The notes: generated from the letters alone by a model not told the origin. Shown: positions 7,484-15,721, counted from the first letter of the stretch. The stretch: DNA of 34,721 nt from an uncultured Clostridia bacterium (GCA_944384515.1 CALWTU010000014.1:1-34721); one strand, 5' to 3'. Numbers and translations: made by a program.

Positions 7484-8995
7484 ATGCTGAATCTTGCATA
7501 CAGAAACACCAACAAGCTTATAAGAGAGAAATCAAAATCCGAAAACATAAGACTTGGCAGGCTCTTTACAAAAAAGGACACCGCTAAACTTATGGCGCAG
7601 ATGGTTGAACTCAATCCCGACAAGACAGCATATACGGTCCTCGACCCCGGAGCAGGTACAGGCATACTCAGCAGCGCCATTGTTGAACATATCTGCATGA
7701 ATGCGAAAAACTGCAAGCAGATATTTCTGACCTGTTATGAAAACTCTAAGATTTTTATTCCAAAGCTTCAGGACAACCTTGAGAGAATACGCAAAAAGGC
7801 TAAGCACGACTATGATGTCAAACTGTACTATACCGTGTATGAGGAAAATTATCTGACAGAGAGTAAAAAGCATTACACTGTTACTTTTTTTGACACGATA
7901 GAGGACAAGTACGATATAATAATTGCCAATCCCCCGACAGAGCTGTGCGAGAAAGGGTCTGATGAGGCATGTGTTGTAGGCGGTGTAACACAGCTTAAAT
8001 TCAGCATGGCATTTTTGTTTCTCAAAATGGCTGTAAAGCATCTTGAGGAGGGCGGCAAGCTCGTTATAATGCTGCCGACAACATACTCTACCGCATCTGC
8101 GGTACAGCCGCTCAGGGCGGAAATAAAAGAGATTGTTGCGCTCAAAAAGATACATCTGTTTGTCGGAAAACAAAAGAACCTAAGCAGAGCCGTGCCGCTC
8201 AAAAAGAACTTTATACTCTACTATGAAAAGGGCGAGAAGCCGATAAATGTTGAGATTACCACATCAAGCGACGACGGAAAAAACATCACACAGCTTCCTC
8301 CGCTCTACTATGATTTTGTGGTTGACGATAGCAGCGGAAATTTAAGACTTACCAAGAGCGTTGAAGATACAAAAATAGTTCAGTATATCCGGGACTTCCC
8401 CGAAACGCTCAAATCCTTGGGTCTGAAAATGAGCACGGGTCTTATCGTCGACTCAAAATGCGAGGGAATGCTCTTCAGCGAGCCGATCAAGGGCTCTATT
8501 CCGCTTATCAGGACGGCGTCGATAATGAACGGTCAGACGGTATTTCCCCGCCCTGTAAAAAGACAGTATATTGCTCCGCTTAAAACATCACTTATGCAGA
8601 AAAACAAAAATCTGATTCTTATAAAAAGAGTGCCGACAAAGTCGGACCCCAGATTTATAAACTGCTCAATCTATCTTGCCTCACAGCTTCCGTCATACAG
8701 ATATATCAGCACGCATAACAAGCTCAACTACATTGACACCTCGGACAAGGACTCCGAGATGTGTGCAAGACTTGCGTTCGGACTGTTTGCGCTGCTCAAC
8801 TCCACAATTTATGACAGATATATCTCAATTATATCGAAATCAAAGCAGATAAATTCAAAGGAACTGCGAGAGCTGCCCTTGCCGCCGAGAAACATCATAG
8901 AAAACATCGGTATGAGGCTTATGGCAATGCGACAGACAAGCGTTAAGGCGTGCGACCAGATTGTAAACCCGACTTTACATATTACGCTTAAATAA
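7484..8995 (+). CDS. Eco57I-type N6-adenine DNA methyltransferase, orphan
   Basis: A 503-residue class I SAM-dependent DNA methylase. The N-terminal LGRLFTKKDTAKLMAQM matches the G-x-F-T-P-x-x-x-A segment of Eco57I/type I-like adenine methylases. Motif I is LDPGAGTG (residues 53-60). Motif IV is N149-P-P-T152, where most relatives have NPPY, NPPF or NPPW. A large central region and the end SKSKQINSKELRELPLPP resemble the target-recognition part of Eco57I and PglX-type enzymes. No restriction endonuclease or BREX gene is within the window, so it may be a solitary methylase. The Thr in motif IV removes the aromatic residue that normally stacks on the flipped adenine. GAGGAGG lies 11 bases before the ATG. 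A role in epigenetic marking is inferred only. Confidence 0.85.
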   Translation: MLNLAYRNTNKLIREKSKSENIRLGRLFTKKDTAKLMAQMVELNPDKTAYTVLDPGAGTGILSSAIVEHICMNAKNCKQIFLTCYENSKIFIPKLQDNLERIRKKAKHDYDVKLYYTVYEENYLTESKKHYTVTFFDTIEDKYDIIIANPPTELCEKGSDEACVVGGVTQLKFSMAFLFLKMAVKHLEEGGKLVIMLPTTYSTASAVQPLRAEIKEIVALKKIHLFVGKQKNLSRAVPLKKNFILYYEKGEKPINVEITTSSDDGKNITQLPPLYYDFVVDDSSGNLRLTKSVEDTKIVQYIRDFPETLKSLGLKMSTGLIVDSKCEGMLFSEPIKGSIPLIRTASIMNGQTVFPRPVKRQYIAPLKTSLMQKNKNLILIKRVPTKSDPRFINCSIYLASQLPSYRYISTHNKLNYIDTSDKDSEMCARLAFGLFALLNSTIYDRYISIISKSKQINSKELRELPLPPRNIIENIGMRLMAMRQTSVKACDQIVNPTLHITLK

Positions 8996-9007
8996 TAAAA
9001 TATTTTT

Positions 9008-9038
9008 CAGGCTGTCACAGAATGCGACAGCCTGTTTT
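9008..9038 (+). terminator. intrinsic terminator after the methylase gene
   Basis: CAGGCTGTC (9008-9016) pairs perfectly with GACAGCCTG (9026-9034) and is followed by TTTT. The core shares GGCTGTC/GACAGCC with the hairpins at 6003 and 28155. Confidence 0.8.
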
Positions 9039-9066
9039 AAAAAGAGATTTATCCTGAAAATCGACA

Positions 9067-9132
9067 CGGCTGTAAAAAAAGCCGAACTTAAAGGCGGTTG
9101 TATCCCGAAAGAGTTAACACGGGGTGCGGCTT
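9067..9132 (+). promoter_or_regulatory. leader with two competing hairpins ahead of the GTPase gene
   Basis: AGCCG (9080-9084) can pair upstream with CGGCT (9067-9071). Alternatively AAGCCG (9079-9084) can pair downstream with CGGCTT (9127-9132), enclosing a second stem ATCCCG/CGGGGT (9102-9107 with 9120-9125). The two foldings are mutually exclusive, and the second ends 11 bases before the GGAG of the GTPase gene. I see no convincing promoter here. A regulatory role is inference. Confidence 0.35.
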
Positions 9133-9153
9133 ATCAATACATCGGAGAAAAAG

Positions 9154-11730
9154 ATGAAAAGAATAGTTACGGGAATTCTCGCCCATGTTGATGCCGGAAA
9201 GACAACACTGTCAGAGGGACTGCTCTACTGTGCGGGTATGATATCAAAACTCGGAAGGGTGGACAGCAAGAACACTCTGCTTGACAATTACTCTCTTGAA
9301 AGAGAGAGAGGAATAACAATTTTCTCAAAGCAGGCAACTATTACTCTGCCGGACACGGAGATAGTTTTACTTGACACGCCCGGGCATATTGACTTCTCAT
9401 CCGAGGCTGAGCGTGCGCTCATGATACAGGACTACGCCATCCTCGTTGTCAGTGCGACAGACGGCATACAGTCGCACACAAAGACACTGTGGAATATGCT
9501 GAGAAACAAAAATATACCCACATTTATCTTTGTAAACAAAGTTGATATATCCGTAAAGCTTGCATCCGAGATCATGGAGGAGTTGAAACATAATTTCGGC
9601 GAGGGATGTGTTAACTTCGGCACAAAAGACGGCTTGACAGGCAGGCTTGCCGAGGCGGACGAAGAGCTGCTGTCCGAATATTACGAAACGGATACAGTTT
9701 CACATAACTCGGTGTGTGACGCAATTGACGGGTGCAGAATATTTCCGACTTACTTCGGCTCTGCATTAAAGCTTGAGGGCGTGTCAAATTTTTTGCGTGA
9801 TTTTAATGAATACACATCAGAGCCTCCGTACAACCGTGATATATTCGGAGCTAAAATATACAAGATTACACGGGACAAAGCAGGCAAAAAACTCGCTATG
9901 ATGAAAATTACCGGCGGCTCGCTAAGGACTAAGAACACACTGACTCTCAGGTCCTCTGGCGGCAATGTCACTGAGGAAAAATGCGAGGAAATACGCCTCT
10001 ACTCTGCCGACAAATACAAGTCTGTCGATGAGGCTGTATGCGGAAACGTTTGTGCGGTGCTCGGTCTTGCCTCTGCTGAGGTCGGAATGGGGCTCGGCTT
10101 CGAAAAAAATGACACGGCATCCCTTGCTCCGGTATTGGACTATAAAATTTTACTGCCAAAAGACACCGATCCGACACTCGCATACAAGAAACTGCTTGTT
10201 CTCTCTGAAGAAGAGCCCGAGTTATACCTGAGCTTTGATGCTCAGCACGGTGATATCCGTGTGAGGCTGATGGGAGAAATACAGCTTGAGGTATTAAAGA
10301 GAATTATACTTGAAAGATTTAATATGGCTGTCGATTTCGGCAGCGGCAGCATACTCTATAAAGAGACAATAAAAGACTGCGTCATAGGGCGGGGACATTT
10401 TGAGCCGCTGCGCCATTATGCGGAGGTGCACCTATCTATTGAACCGGGAGAGAGAGGAAGCGGAATCGTATGCGCATCAGAGTGCTCAACAGACCTTATA
10501 TCGCTCAACTGGCAAAGACTGATACTGACGCATATTGAGGAAAAAGCGCACAGGGGTGTTCTGACAGGGGCGCCGGTAACCGACCTTAAAATAACGCTCG
10601 TTGCGGCTAAGGCACATCTTAAGCACACCGAGGGAGGAGACTTCAGACAGGCTACATACCGTGCCATAAGACAGGGGCTTATGAAGGCGGAGAGTATACT
10701 GCTTGAACCTACCTTTATTTTTTCCGTAACCCTTCCGCCCGAAAACCTCGGCAGACTGATGACAGATATAACAAATATGCACGGAAAATGTGCCGAGCCC
10801 ATCTTTCACGGGGACAGCGTAACCATTGAGGGCGTATGCCCCGTACTGACAATGCAAAGCTATGCAACAGAGCTCAGGGCATATACAAAGGGAGAAGGTA
10901 AACTGACACTGACGGTAGGAGAATATCTGCCCTGCCACAACCCCGATGAGGTAATACGGGAGAAAAACTACAATCCCGACCTTGACGAGAGAAACACACC
11001 GAACTCCGTATTCTGCAAAAACGGCACAGGTTATGTTGTACGTTGGGACGAGGCGGACGAATATATGCACCTTACAAGCAGTGACGGAGATGAAAGTTAC
11101 ATTCAGTACTCAAAGGCTTATAAGCCGACAAAGACAAAATACTCATCCGGGGCGGAGCTTGACAAAGAGCTGATGGCAATTTTCGAGAGCACATACGGAA
11201 AAATAAAACCCAGAGTTATAAGCGAAAAGAAGGAGAATTCAGCCGCCGACAACTCATACTCAGATACCCGAAAGCCAAAAAAGGCACCTAAGAAGCAGGA
11301 CAGCTACATTATTGTTGACGCGTACAACTTTATTTTCGCGAGCGAGGAACTCAGCGCACTTGCCAAAAAAGATATACAGCTTGCACGAGATGCTCTGATA
11401 CGGAATATGTGCGACTACTCAGGCTTTCACCGGGTAAAATGCATAATAGTTTTTGACGCATACATGAAAAAGAGCGGCGAGGGCAGTATGCAAAAACTCG
11501 CAGATGTAACCGTGATTTTTACAAAAGAGGGTCAGACGGCGGATGCATATATTGAAAAATGTACAAGCGAGCTGTCAGGAGAAAACACCGTGCGTGTTGT
11601 AAGCTCGGATATGCAGGAGCAGTTTGTAATCCTCGGTTGCGGCGGTCTGCGTGTCAGCTGCCGTGAATTTGAGGCGGAACTTAAAGCCACCAAAGAGGCA
11701 ATACGAGATAGAATAAATACAGGACAGTAA
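9154..11730 (+). CDS. TetM-like ribosomal GTPase fused to a YacP/Rae1-like NYN nuclease domain
   Basis: An 858-residue, two-part protein. Residues 1 to about 680 are an EF-G-like translation factor of the ribosomal-protection (TetM/TetO) type: P-loop AHVDAGKTT (10-18), switch ERGITI, DTPGH, N128-K-V-D131, then domains II-V. The domain IV loop that carries YSPVS in Tet(M) reads AHLKHTEGGDF, so tetracycline resistance should not be assumed. A lysine-rich linker (SEKKENS...KKAPKKQ) leads to residues about 718-850. This part aligns closely with B. subtilis YacP/Rae1: IIVDAYNFI (D722), IVFDAY, FTKEGQTAD (D797) and SSDMQEQ. D722 and D797 correspond, as I recall them, to the Rae1 catalytic Asp7 and Asp81. 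Rae1 cleaves mRNA in the ribosomal A site, so the fusion suggests a GTPase that delivers or follows a ribosome-bound mRNA nuclease. The ATG 6 bases after GGAG is preferred over an upstream GTG. Confidence 0.88.
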   Translation: MKRIVTGILAHVDAGKTTLSEGLLYCAGMISKLGRVDSKNTLLDNYSLERERGITIFSKQATITLPDTEIVLLDTPGHIDFSSEAERALMIQDYAILVVSATDGIQSHTKTLWNMLRNKNIPTFIFVNKVDISVKLASEIMEELKHNFGEGCVNFGTKDGLTGRLAEADEELLSEYYETDTVSHNSVCDAIDGCRIFPTYFGSALKLEGVSNFLRDFNEYTSEPPYNRDIFGAKIYKITRDKAGKKLAMMKITGGSLRTKNTLTLRSSGGNVTEEKCEEIRLYSADKYKSVDEAVCGNVCAVLGLASAEVGMGLGFEKNDTASLAPVLDYKILLPKDTDPTLAYKKLLVLSEEEPELYLSFDAQHGDIRVRLMGEIQLEVLKRIILERFNMAVDFGSGSILYKETIKDCVIGRGHFEPLRHYAEVHLSIEPGERGSGIVCASECSTDLISLNWQRLILTHIEEKAHRGVLTGAPVTDLKITLVAAKAHLKHTEGGDFRQATYRAIRQGLMKAESILLEPTFIFSVTLPPENLGRLMTDITNMHGKCAEPIFHGDSVTIEGVCPVLTMQSYATELRAYTKGEGKLTLTVGEYLPCHNPDEVIREKNYNPDLDERNTPNSVFCKNGTGYVVRWDEADEYMHLTSSDGDESYIQYSKAYKPTKTKYSSGAELDKELMAIFESTYGKIKPRVISEKKENSAADNSYSDTRKPKKAPKKQDSYIIVDAYNFIFASEELSALAKKDIQLARDALIRNMCDYSGFHRVKCIIVFDAYMKKSGEGSMQKLADVTVIFTKEGQTADAYIEKCTSELSGENTVRVVSSDMQEQFVILGCGGLRVSCREFEAELKATKEAIRDRINTGQ

Positions 11731-11810
11731 TCGCGGCAAAGCCGTTTTACGGCATAAGCGGTGTATTCCCCAAAGCGGAAATGACTGCAAAAGCTTAAAA
11801 AACTCAAAAG

Positions 11811-11855
11811 AGATGGCAACTCGGTTTCAAAACCGGGTTGCCATCTGTATTTTTA
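11811..11855 (+). terminator. strong intrinsic terminator
   Basis: AGATGGCAACTCGGTTT (11811-11827) pairs with AAACCGGGTTGCCATCT (11830-11846) with one wobble, then TGTATTTTT. It ends the GTPase-nuclease transcript. Confidence 0.85.
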
Positions 11856-11951
11856 AAATATAACAAAATGTACTTTAAAGGTAAAATATACTGTAAAATA
11901 TATAAAAAACCGCTGTTTACTCTGCTCGGCCGCCCCTAATGCCGCAGTGCG

Positions 11952-12851
11952 TCACTGCTCATTGATTTTTATGCTGAGCGAGCCGGATACAGTATCCATA
12001 TAGTACATATTCTGTGCACCTGAGAAAAGAATTTTGTTCTTGTTTTTCTGATAGGAAATATCACTGCTGAAACTTCCGCTTATACTGTTAAAAAACAAAG
12101 TTGCATTAAGATCAGTCGGGAAATAAGCGGTTACATACCCTGCCACCGCATCAACCGCAATACTCCTCGGAGAGGAGGCAAAGCGCATCTCAAGATCTCC
12201 GTTGACTGTATCAATATCAATATCCTCCGCGCGGTCAATATTAAGGCTGATTTTGCCGGAGACGCTCTCGCACCTGAATTTTTTGACATATGCAAGTTTG
12301 CTTACCGTAAATTTGCCGGAAACAGTATCTGCGTTAAGCTCTGCCACCTCGCCTGAGAGTGACAGGTTTACATCCCGAGAGACACTGCTTACATCAATAT
12401 TTACCGCATTTATATCCACAACATCAAATGTTGAGCTTACGCCGTCAAGTTCAAGTGTGTTAAGCACAGTTGCATTTGGAAGTTTTATGAGAAGCTGTTT
12501 ATCAAGTTTTTGGTAGTCTTCCTCACCGTTCATACAAAACTTGATATTAAGTTTTGTTCCTTCAAGATAGTACTGAAGAGATGTGCTGTCTGTCAAAGTG
12601 TCCTTCGACTTTTCACTGACGCTCACGGTCTTACCGTCATAATACTCTATCTTAACTCCGCCGTTTACCCAGTCAATATCAAGGGCGTCGACCGCCGACT
12701 CAATCTCTGTGCCGCCCGGCGTATATTTCTCCTCATCTTTGTATTGATATTTTGCAAAACTCAGTTTCATGCTCACATTTTCATCCACATCACAGGAAAA
12801 AATGCACAAAGCAGAAACCAGCAACATAAAAATTAATACTAATTTTTTCAT
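11952..12851 (-). CDS. DUF4097-type beta-repeat lipoprotein
   Basis: A 299-residue protein beginning with a lipoprotein-like signal, MKKLVLIFMLLVSALCIFSC, with the candidate lipidated cysteine at residue 20 followed by Asp-Val. The mature part is a series of short beta strands with recurring V-S-G and D-T-V-(S/N)-G turns (DVSSVSRDVNLSLSG, DTVSGKFTV, ESVSGKISL, DTVNGDLEM, DTVSGSLSI). This is the hallmark of DUF4097/adhesin-like beta-solenoid proteins. It probably sits at the outer face of the cytoplasmic membrane. Its function is unknown; relatives are often linked to envelope stress regulators, but none is adjacent here. It is divergent from the VWA protein gene and has its own promoter. Confidence 0.85.
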   Translation of the reverse strand: MKKLVLIFMLLVSALCIFSCDVDENVSMKLSFAKYQYKDEEKYTPGGTEIESAVDALDIDWVNGGVKIEYYDGKTVSVSEKSKDTLTDSTSLQYYLEGTKLNIKFCMNGEEDYQKLDKQLLIKLPNATVLNTLELDGVSSTFDVVDINAVNIDVSSVSRDVNLSLSGEVAELNADTVSGKFTVSKLAYVKKFRCESVSGKISLNIDRAEDIDIDTVNGDLEMRFASSPRSIAVDAVAGYVTAYFPTDLNATLFFNSISGSFSSDISYQKNKNKILFSGAQNMYYMDTVSGSLSIKINEQ

Positions 12852-12873
12852 AGGGACCTCTCTTTCGTATATA

Positions 12874-12902
12874 ATGATATCATATTACAGAGAAAAAATC
12901 AA
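12874..12902 (-). promoter_or_regulatory. sigma-A promoter of the DUF4097 gene
   Basis: Minus-strand TTGATT (12897-12902), 17 bases, TATCAT (12874-12879). A GAGAGG ribosome site follows close to the ATG. Confidence 0.6.
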
Positions 12903-12971
12903 CTCGAAATTTGTGACATTTTTTATAATTGTGCATACCCTATATTAGTACAAACAAGGGGGAAATAAATT

Positions 12972-14336
12972 TTGGGAATAATCAGTTCTGATAAAATTTT
13001 AAGTAAAAAAAACATTGACTGCTACGGTGAATTTGACATAACACTCTCGCTCACTGCCGGCGATGACACTATGTCATGCCCAAATGATATAATATTGATA
13101 CTTGACAAATCAGGCAGTATGGCGGACAGCGCGATTGACACACTCAAAAACAGCGTAAAGGCTTTTATTGACACAGTAAACAGCACATCCTGCAATACCG
13201 GGGAAAAGACCGAGATGGCTGTAATAACCTTCTCAAATTCCGCCGTGACGTATGCGGGTCTGACATTTGATACGGATACACTCACAAAAACTTTGGACTC
13301 GATGAATACAGCGGGGCTAAGCAACCACTATGAGGCTTTTTTGAAAGCGAAAGAAATTATTCAAAGCTCCGAAAAGGAGAGCAAAAAGATAATACTTATG
13401 CTCACAGACGGTATATCTACTGCGGGAGCCGATGCGGCTTTGGTCGCAGAAGAACTTAAGGAGATGGGTGTTGTTATATACACGATAGGGCTCTCAAATA
13501 CCGCCGAGGGTATTGACAAAGAGGAGTTAAAAAGATGGGCAAGTTATCCTGATCAGTCGTATGTATATATAACTCCGAGTGAGAAAGAACTTGGTGACAT
13601 ATTCACTGAAATTACAAAGAGCTTCTCTAACAACGGCGCGACAAATATCCGAATTACGGAGACGGTGTCACCGTGTTTTAAAATCAAGTCAATTTCGACA
13701 CCGAGCAAGGGCACGGCGTCAATAACAGACTCTACCTCTCTGTTTTGGAGAATCAATAACCTGGGAGTTCCTAATACTGAGACTGCAACGCTGACATTTA
13801 CCGTCGAGCACATCGGACCTTGTACGGGTGAAATTGAGGTCAACGACTCTATCGTGTATTCGGATAACGAGGGACACAATGTAACCTTCCCCTCTCCCAA
13901 AATAACCGTAAACTGCTCCGGAGAATATATCGCCGAGCCGTGCCCGCCTTCCTTTGATATCGAGATAGGAGAGTGCGAGGATTACTATGAGTTTGATGCA
14001 CAGAATGTATCAATCTCCTCTGTCGGCAGAATATTAAATCTCAGCTTAACATTAAAAAGCGTATGTCCGAACAAGCGTGTTGCGCTTGCTGTAATACTGA
14101 CCGAGACAGATGACGGGGGAATTGAGTATAACAGAGGAATGAAGACGTTCACAATTGTGGCGCACGACAAAAATTCATGCAAGGATATTCTGGTCAGCGG
14201 AATAAAATTCGTACTGCCCGAAAACCCCGAAGATGGCACAGACGGTCAAGGCTTGTGCCGCAAGAGAAAACTGAAAGTAAGATTTATCTCAAACTATATT
14301 GACACAGACTACGCATGCTATGACCTGACACTTTGA
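12972..14336 (+). CDS. von Willebrand factor A domain protein, TTG start
   Basis: A 454-residue protein. Residues about 36-220 are a VWA domain with an intact metal-ion-dependent adhesion site, D45-K-S47-G-S49 in LILDKSGSM, plus the later MLTDGIST segment. Residues about 225-320 look like a beta-sandwich of the DUF11/Cna-B type (TETATLTFTVEHIGP...SIVYSDNEG). The last 130 residues form a cysteine-containing domain I do not recognise. There is no signal peptide, transmembrane segment or sortase motif, so it appears cytoplasmic or is released by an unknown route. The start is TTG: GGGGGA lies 9 bases upstream and no ATG occurs before the VWA fold. Relatives bind metal and protein ligands; the partner is unknown. 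Confidence 0.85.
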   Translation: MGIISSDKILSKKNIDCYGEFDITLSLTAGDDTMSCPNDIILILDKSGSMADSAIDTLKNSVKAFIDTVNSTSCNTGEKTEMAVITFSNSAVTYAGLTFDTDTLTKTLDSMNTAGLSNHYEAFLKAKEIIQSSEKESKKIILMLTDGISTAGADAALVAEELKEMGVVIYTIGLSNTAEGIDKEELKRWASYPDQSYVYITPSEKELGDIFTEITKSFSNNGATNIRITETVSPCFKIKSISTPSKGTASITDSTSLFWRINNLGVPNTETATLTFTVEHIGPCTGEIEVNDSIVYSDNEGHNVTFPSPKITVNCSGEYIAEPCPPSFDIEIGECEDYYEFDAQNVSISSVGRILNLSLTLKSVCPNKRVALAVILTETDDGGIEYNRGMKTFTIVAHDKNSCKDILVSGIKFVLPENPEDGTDGQGLCRKRKLKVRFISNYIDTDYACYDLTL

Positions 14337-14427
14337 TATGCGCATAGCACATATGTAAATTGTTGTTTATATTTTGTGCTATGGCGCGGTGCTGTTTTAT
14401 ATACCTTTTGGATGACATAGGTTAAAA

Positions 14428-14505
14428 GCACCCCGTGCCGTGTCAAATTAAAACAATAAAGCGTTGCCAAACCTCAAAATCGGGGTGCAGCAACGCTTTT
14501 TAAAA
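14428..14505. terminator. overlapping hairpins between convergent VWA and desulfoferrodoxin genes
   Basis: AAAGCGTTGC (14458-14467) pairs with GCAACGCTTT (14490-14499), followed by T residues on the plus strand and preceded by A-rich sequence, so it can terminate both ways. Within it, CGGGGTGC (14481-14488) is also complementary to GCACCCCG (14428-14435) upstream. The two stems interlock in a pseudoknot-like order. Confidence 0.7.
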
Positions 14506-14880
14506 TTACAGACTGCTCTTCCACAAACCGTGCAGGTTGCAGTATGCATACACTGCTTTGGGCTTGTCATTTACGAGTATAAACTCGGCATAAGGTTTAT
14601 CTGCGCTTGTAAGTTTCTTTTTCTGTGCGCCCTTCTCTGTTTCAAGGTATATCCACTCGATAAGGTGTGCATCTGTCATCGGATGCTCCACTGAACCGAC
14701 TCTTACCGTTACTTTATCGCCGTCGACGGCTACCACGGGAATATGTTTTTCAAGGCTCGCCTCAACTACTCCCGCTTCAAGCTCCTTGAAGTTTTCCTCG
14801 GCGCAGTTTAAATTGATATCCGCGTTGCCGTCAAGTTCGAGAACGCTGTTACATTTATTACATATATAAAACTTCGGCAT
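14506..14880 (-). CDS. dfx: desulfoferrodoxin (superoxide reductase)
   Basis: A 124-residue protein matching desulfoferrodoxin end to end. The C-terminal iron centre II, which reduces superoxide to peroxide, is intact: E44-K-H46 (KHIPVV), H66 (SVEHPM), H72 (AHLIEW), and C114-x-x-H117 (YCNLHG). The N-terminal rubredoxin-like centre I has C7-x-x-C10 and C26, but the fourth ligand, normally a second Cys directly after C26, is Ala27. It therefore probably cannot form a normal four-cysteine iron site, yet superoxide reductase activity should remain, as in one-iron neelaredoxins. It acts in the cytoplasm with rubredoxin-type electron donors. It is divergent from a Crp/Fnr regulator and near thioredoxin. 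GAGGAG precedes the ATG. Confidence 0.92.
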   Translation of the reverse strand: MPKFYICNKCNSVLELDGNADINLNCAEENFKELEAGVVEASLEKHIPVVAVDGDKVTVRVGSVEHPMTDAHLIEWIYLETEKGAQKKKLTSADKPYAEFILVNDKPKAVYAYCNLHGLWKSSL

Positions 14881-14912
14881 AATTATTTTCTCCTCAATTT
14901 TGTTTATTTTGT

Positions 14913-14941
14913 TTGACTTAAGATAAAAAATTTGCTATAAT
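14913..14941 (+). promoter_or_regulatory. sigma-A promoter of the Crp/Fnr gene
   Basis: TTGACT (14913-14918), 17 bases, TATAAT (14936-14941), with an extended TGC before the -10. It lies inside the short dfx-crp spacer, so the regulator could control both directions. Confidence 0.8.
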
Positions 14942-14970
14942 AACTGTGAATAAATTATCGGGGGTAAAAA

Positions 14971-15648
14971 ATGAAACAAAACTCTGATTTTACACAGCTC
15001 TTTAAAAATATTTTCCCGTTTTGGGACAGCCTCTCCGACAGTCACAAACAGCTCCTTTGCGCCTCTTCCTCAGATGCATTTTTCAAAAGCGGTGAGCATA
15101 TTCACAGCGGAAACGGTTGCACCGGGGGCGTTATAGTAATTAGCGGGTGCCTGAGAGTTTATATTATGGGGGAAAACGGCAAGGAAATAACACTCTACCG
15201 CTTAAGAGAAAACGATATATGCATGCTCTCTGCCTCCTGCGTGTTAAAATCCATAACATTTGATATTTTTATTGACGCTGAGGAGGACAGCAGGTGCGCA
15301 ATAATTTCCCCCCAGGCTTTTGAAAAAGTCGCTGATGAAAACAAGGATATGAAAATCTTTACACTTGAAACCGCTGTATCAAGATTTTCTGATGTAATGT
15401 GGGTTATGGAGCAGGTACTGTTCCTGAGCTTTGACAAACGGCTTGCCATATTCCTGCTTGAAGAGATGCATAACAGCCAAAGCAATATTCTGACCTTAAC
15501 TCAGGAACAGATCGCCCGTCACATCGGCTCCGCAAGAGAAGTTGTTTCAAGAATGCTGAAATATTTCAGCAAGGAAAAAATTCTTGAGGTATGCCGCGGG
15601 GAGATAAAAATTTCAGACAAAAAGAAGCTGCAAAAGCTCGCAGTCTGA
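14971..15648 (+). CDS. Crp/Fnr-family transcriptional regulator
   Basis: A 225-residue regulator with an N-terminal cyclic-nucleotide-binding-type beta barrel (about residues 15-140) and a C-terminal winged helix (about 174-222). The latter contains LTQEQIARHIGSAREVVSRMLKYF, the Crp helix-turn-helix with a G-S-A-R-E-x-V-S-R recognition helix. The cAMP phosphate-binding motif is absent, so it is not a cAMP receptor. Several cysteines in the barrel (LLCASS, NGC, SGC, DICMLSASC) could sense redox state or bind a cofactor, but they do not fit the Fnr cluster spacing clearly. It sits between desulfoferrodoxin (divergent) and thioredoxin (convergent), which suggests control of oxygen or nitrosative stress genes. 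A GGGG-rich ribosome site precedes the ATG. Confidence 0.88.
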   Translation: MKQNSDFTQLFKNIFPFWDSLSDSHKQLLCASSSDAFFKSGEHIHSGNGCTGGVIVISGCLRVYIMGENGKEITLYRLRENDICMLSASCVLKSITFDIFIDAEEDSRCAIISPQAFEKVADENKDMKIFTLETAVSRFSDVMWVMEQVLFLSFDKRLAIFLLEEMHNSQSNILTLTQEQIARHIGSAREVVSRMLKYFSKEKILEVCRGEIKISDKKKLQKLAV

Positions 15649-15666
15649 TTTTTACCGGGCGGCTTT

Positions 15667-15718
15667 ATTTTACCGCTTGGGCAAAAGTCAAAACCCAATG
15701 CGGCAAAACCGTTTTTTC
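15667..15718 (+). terminator. probable terminator between crp-type gene and thioredoxin
   Basis: CCGCTTGGG (15673-15681) pairs with CCCAATGCGG (15694-15703) with one bulge. The stem is extended by TTTT/AAAA outside, and TTTTTT follows at 15712-15717. Confidence 0.5.
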
Positions 15719-15721
15719 AAA

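Noticed and set aside
7532..8173. 213-codon antisense frame in the methylase gene
   Set aside because: No ribosome site, and the plus-strand protein has clear family motifs throughout.
10486..11070. 194-codon antisense frame in the GTPase gene
   Set aside because: Shadow of a conserved GTPase domain; no start signals.
9154..11730. Tetracycline-resistance determinant
   Set aside because: The GTPase is of the right family, but the drug-contact loop of Tet(M) (YSPVS) is replaced and a nuclease domain is added; resistance is not supported.
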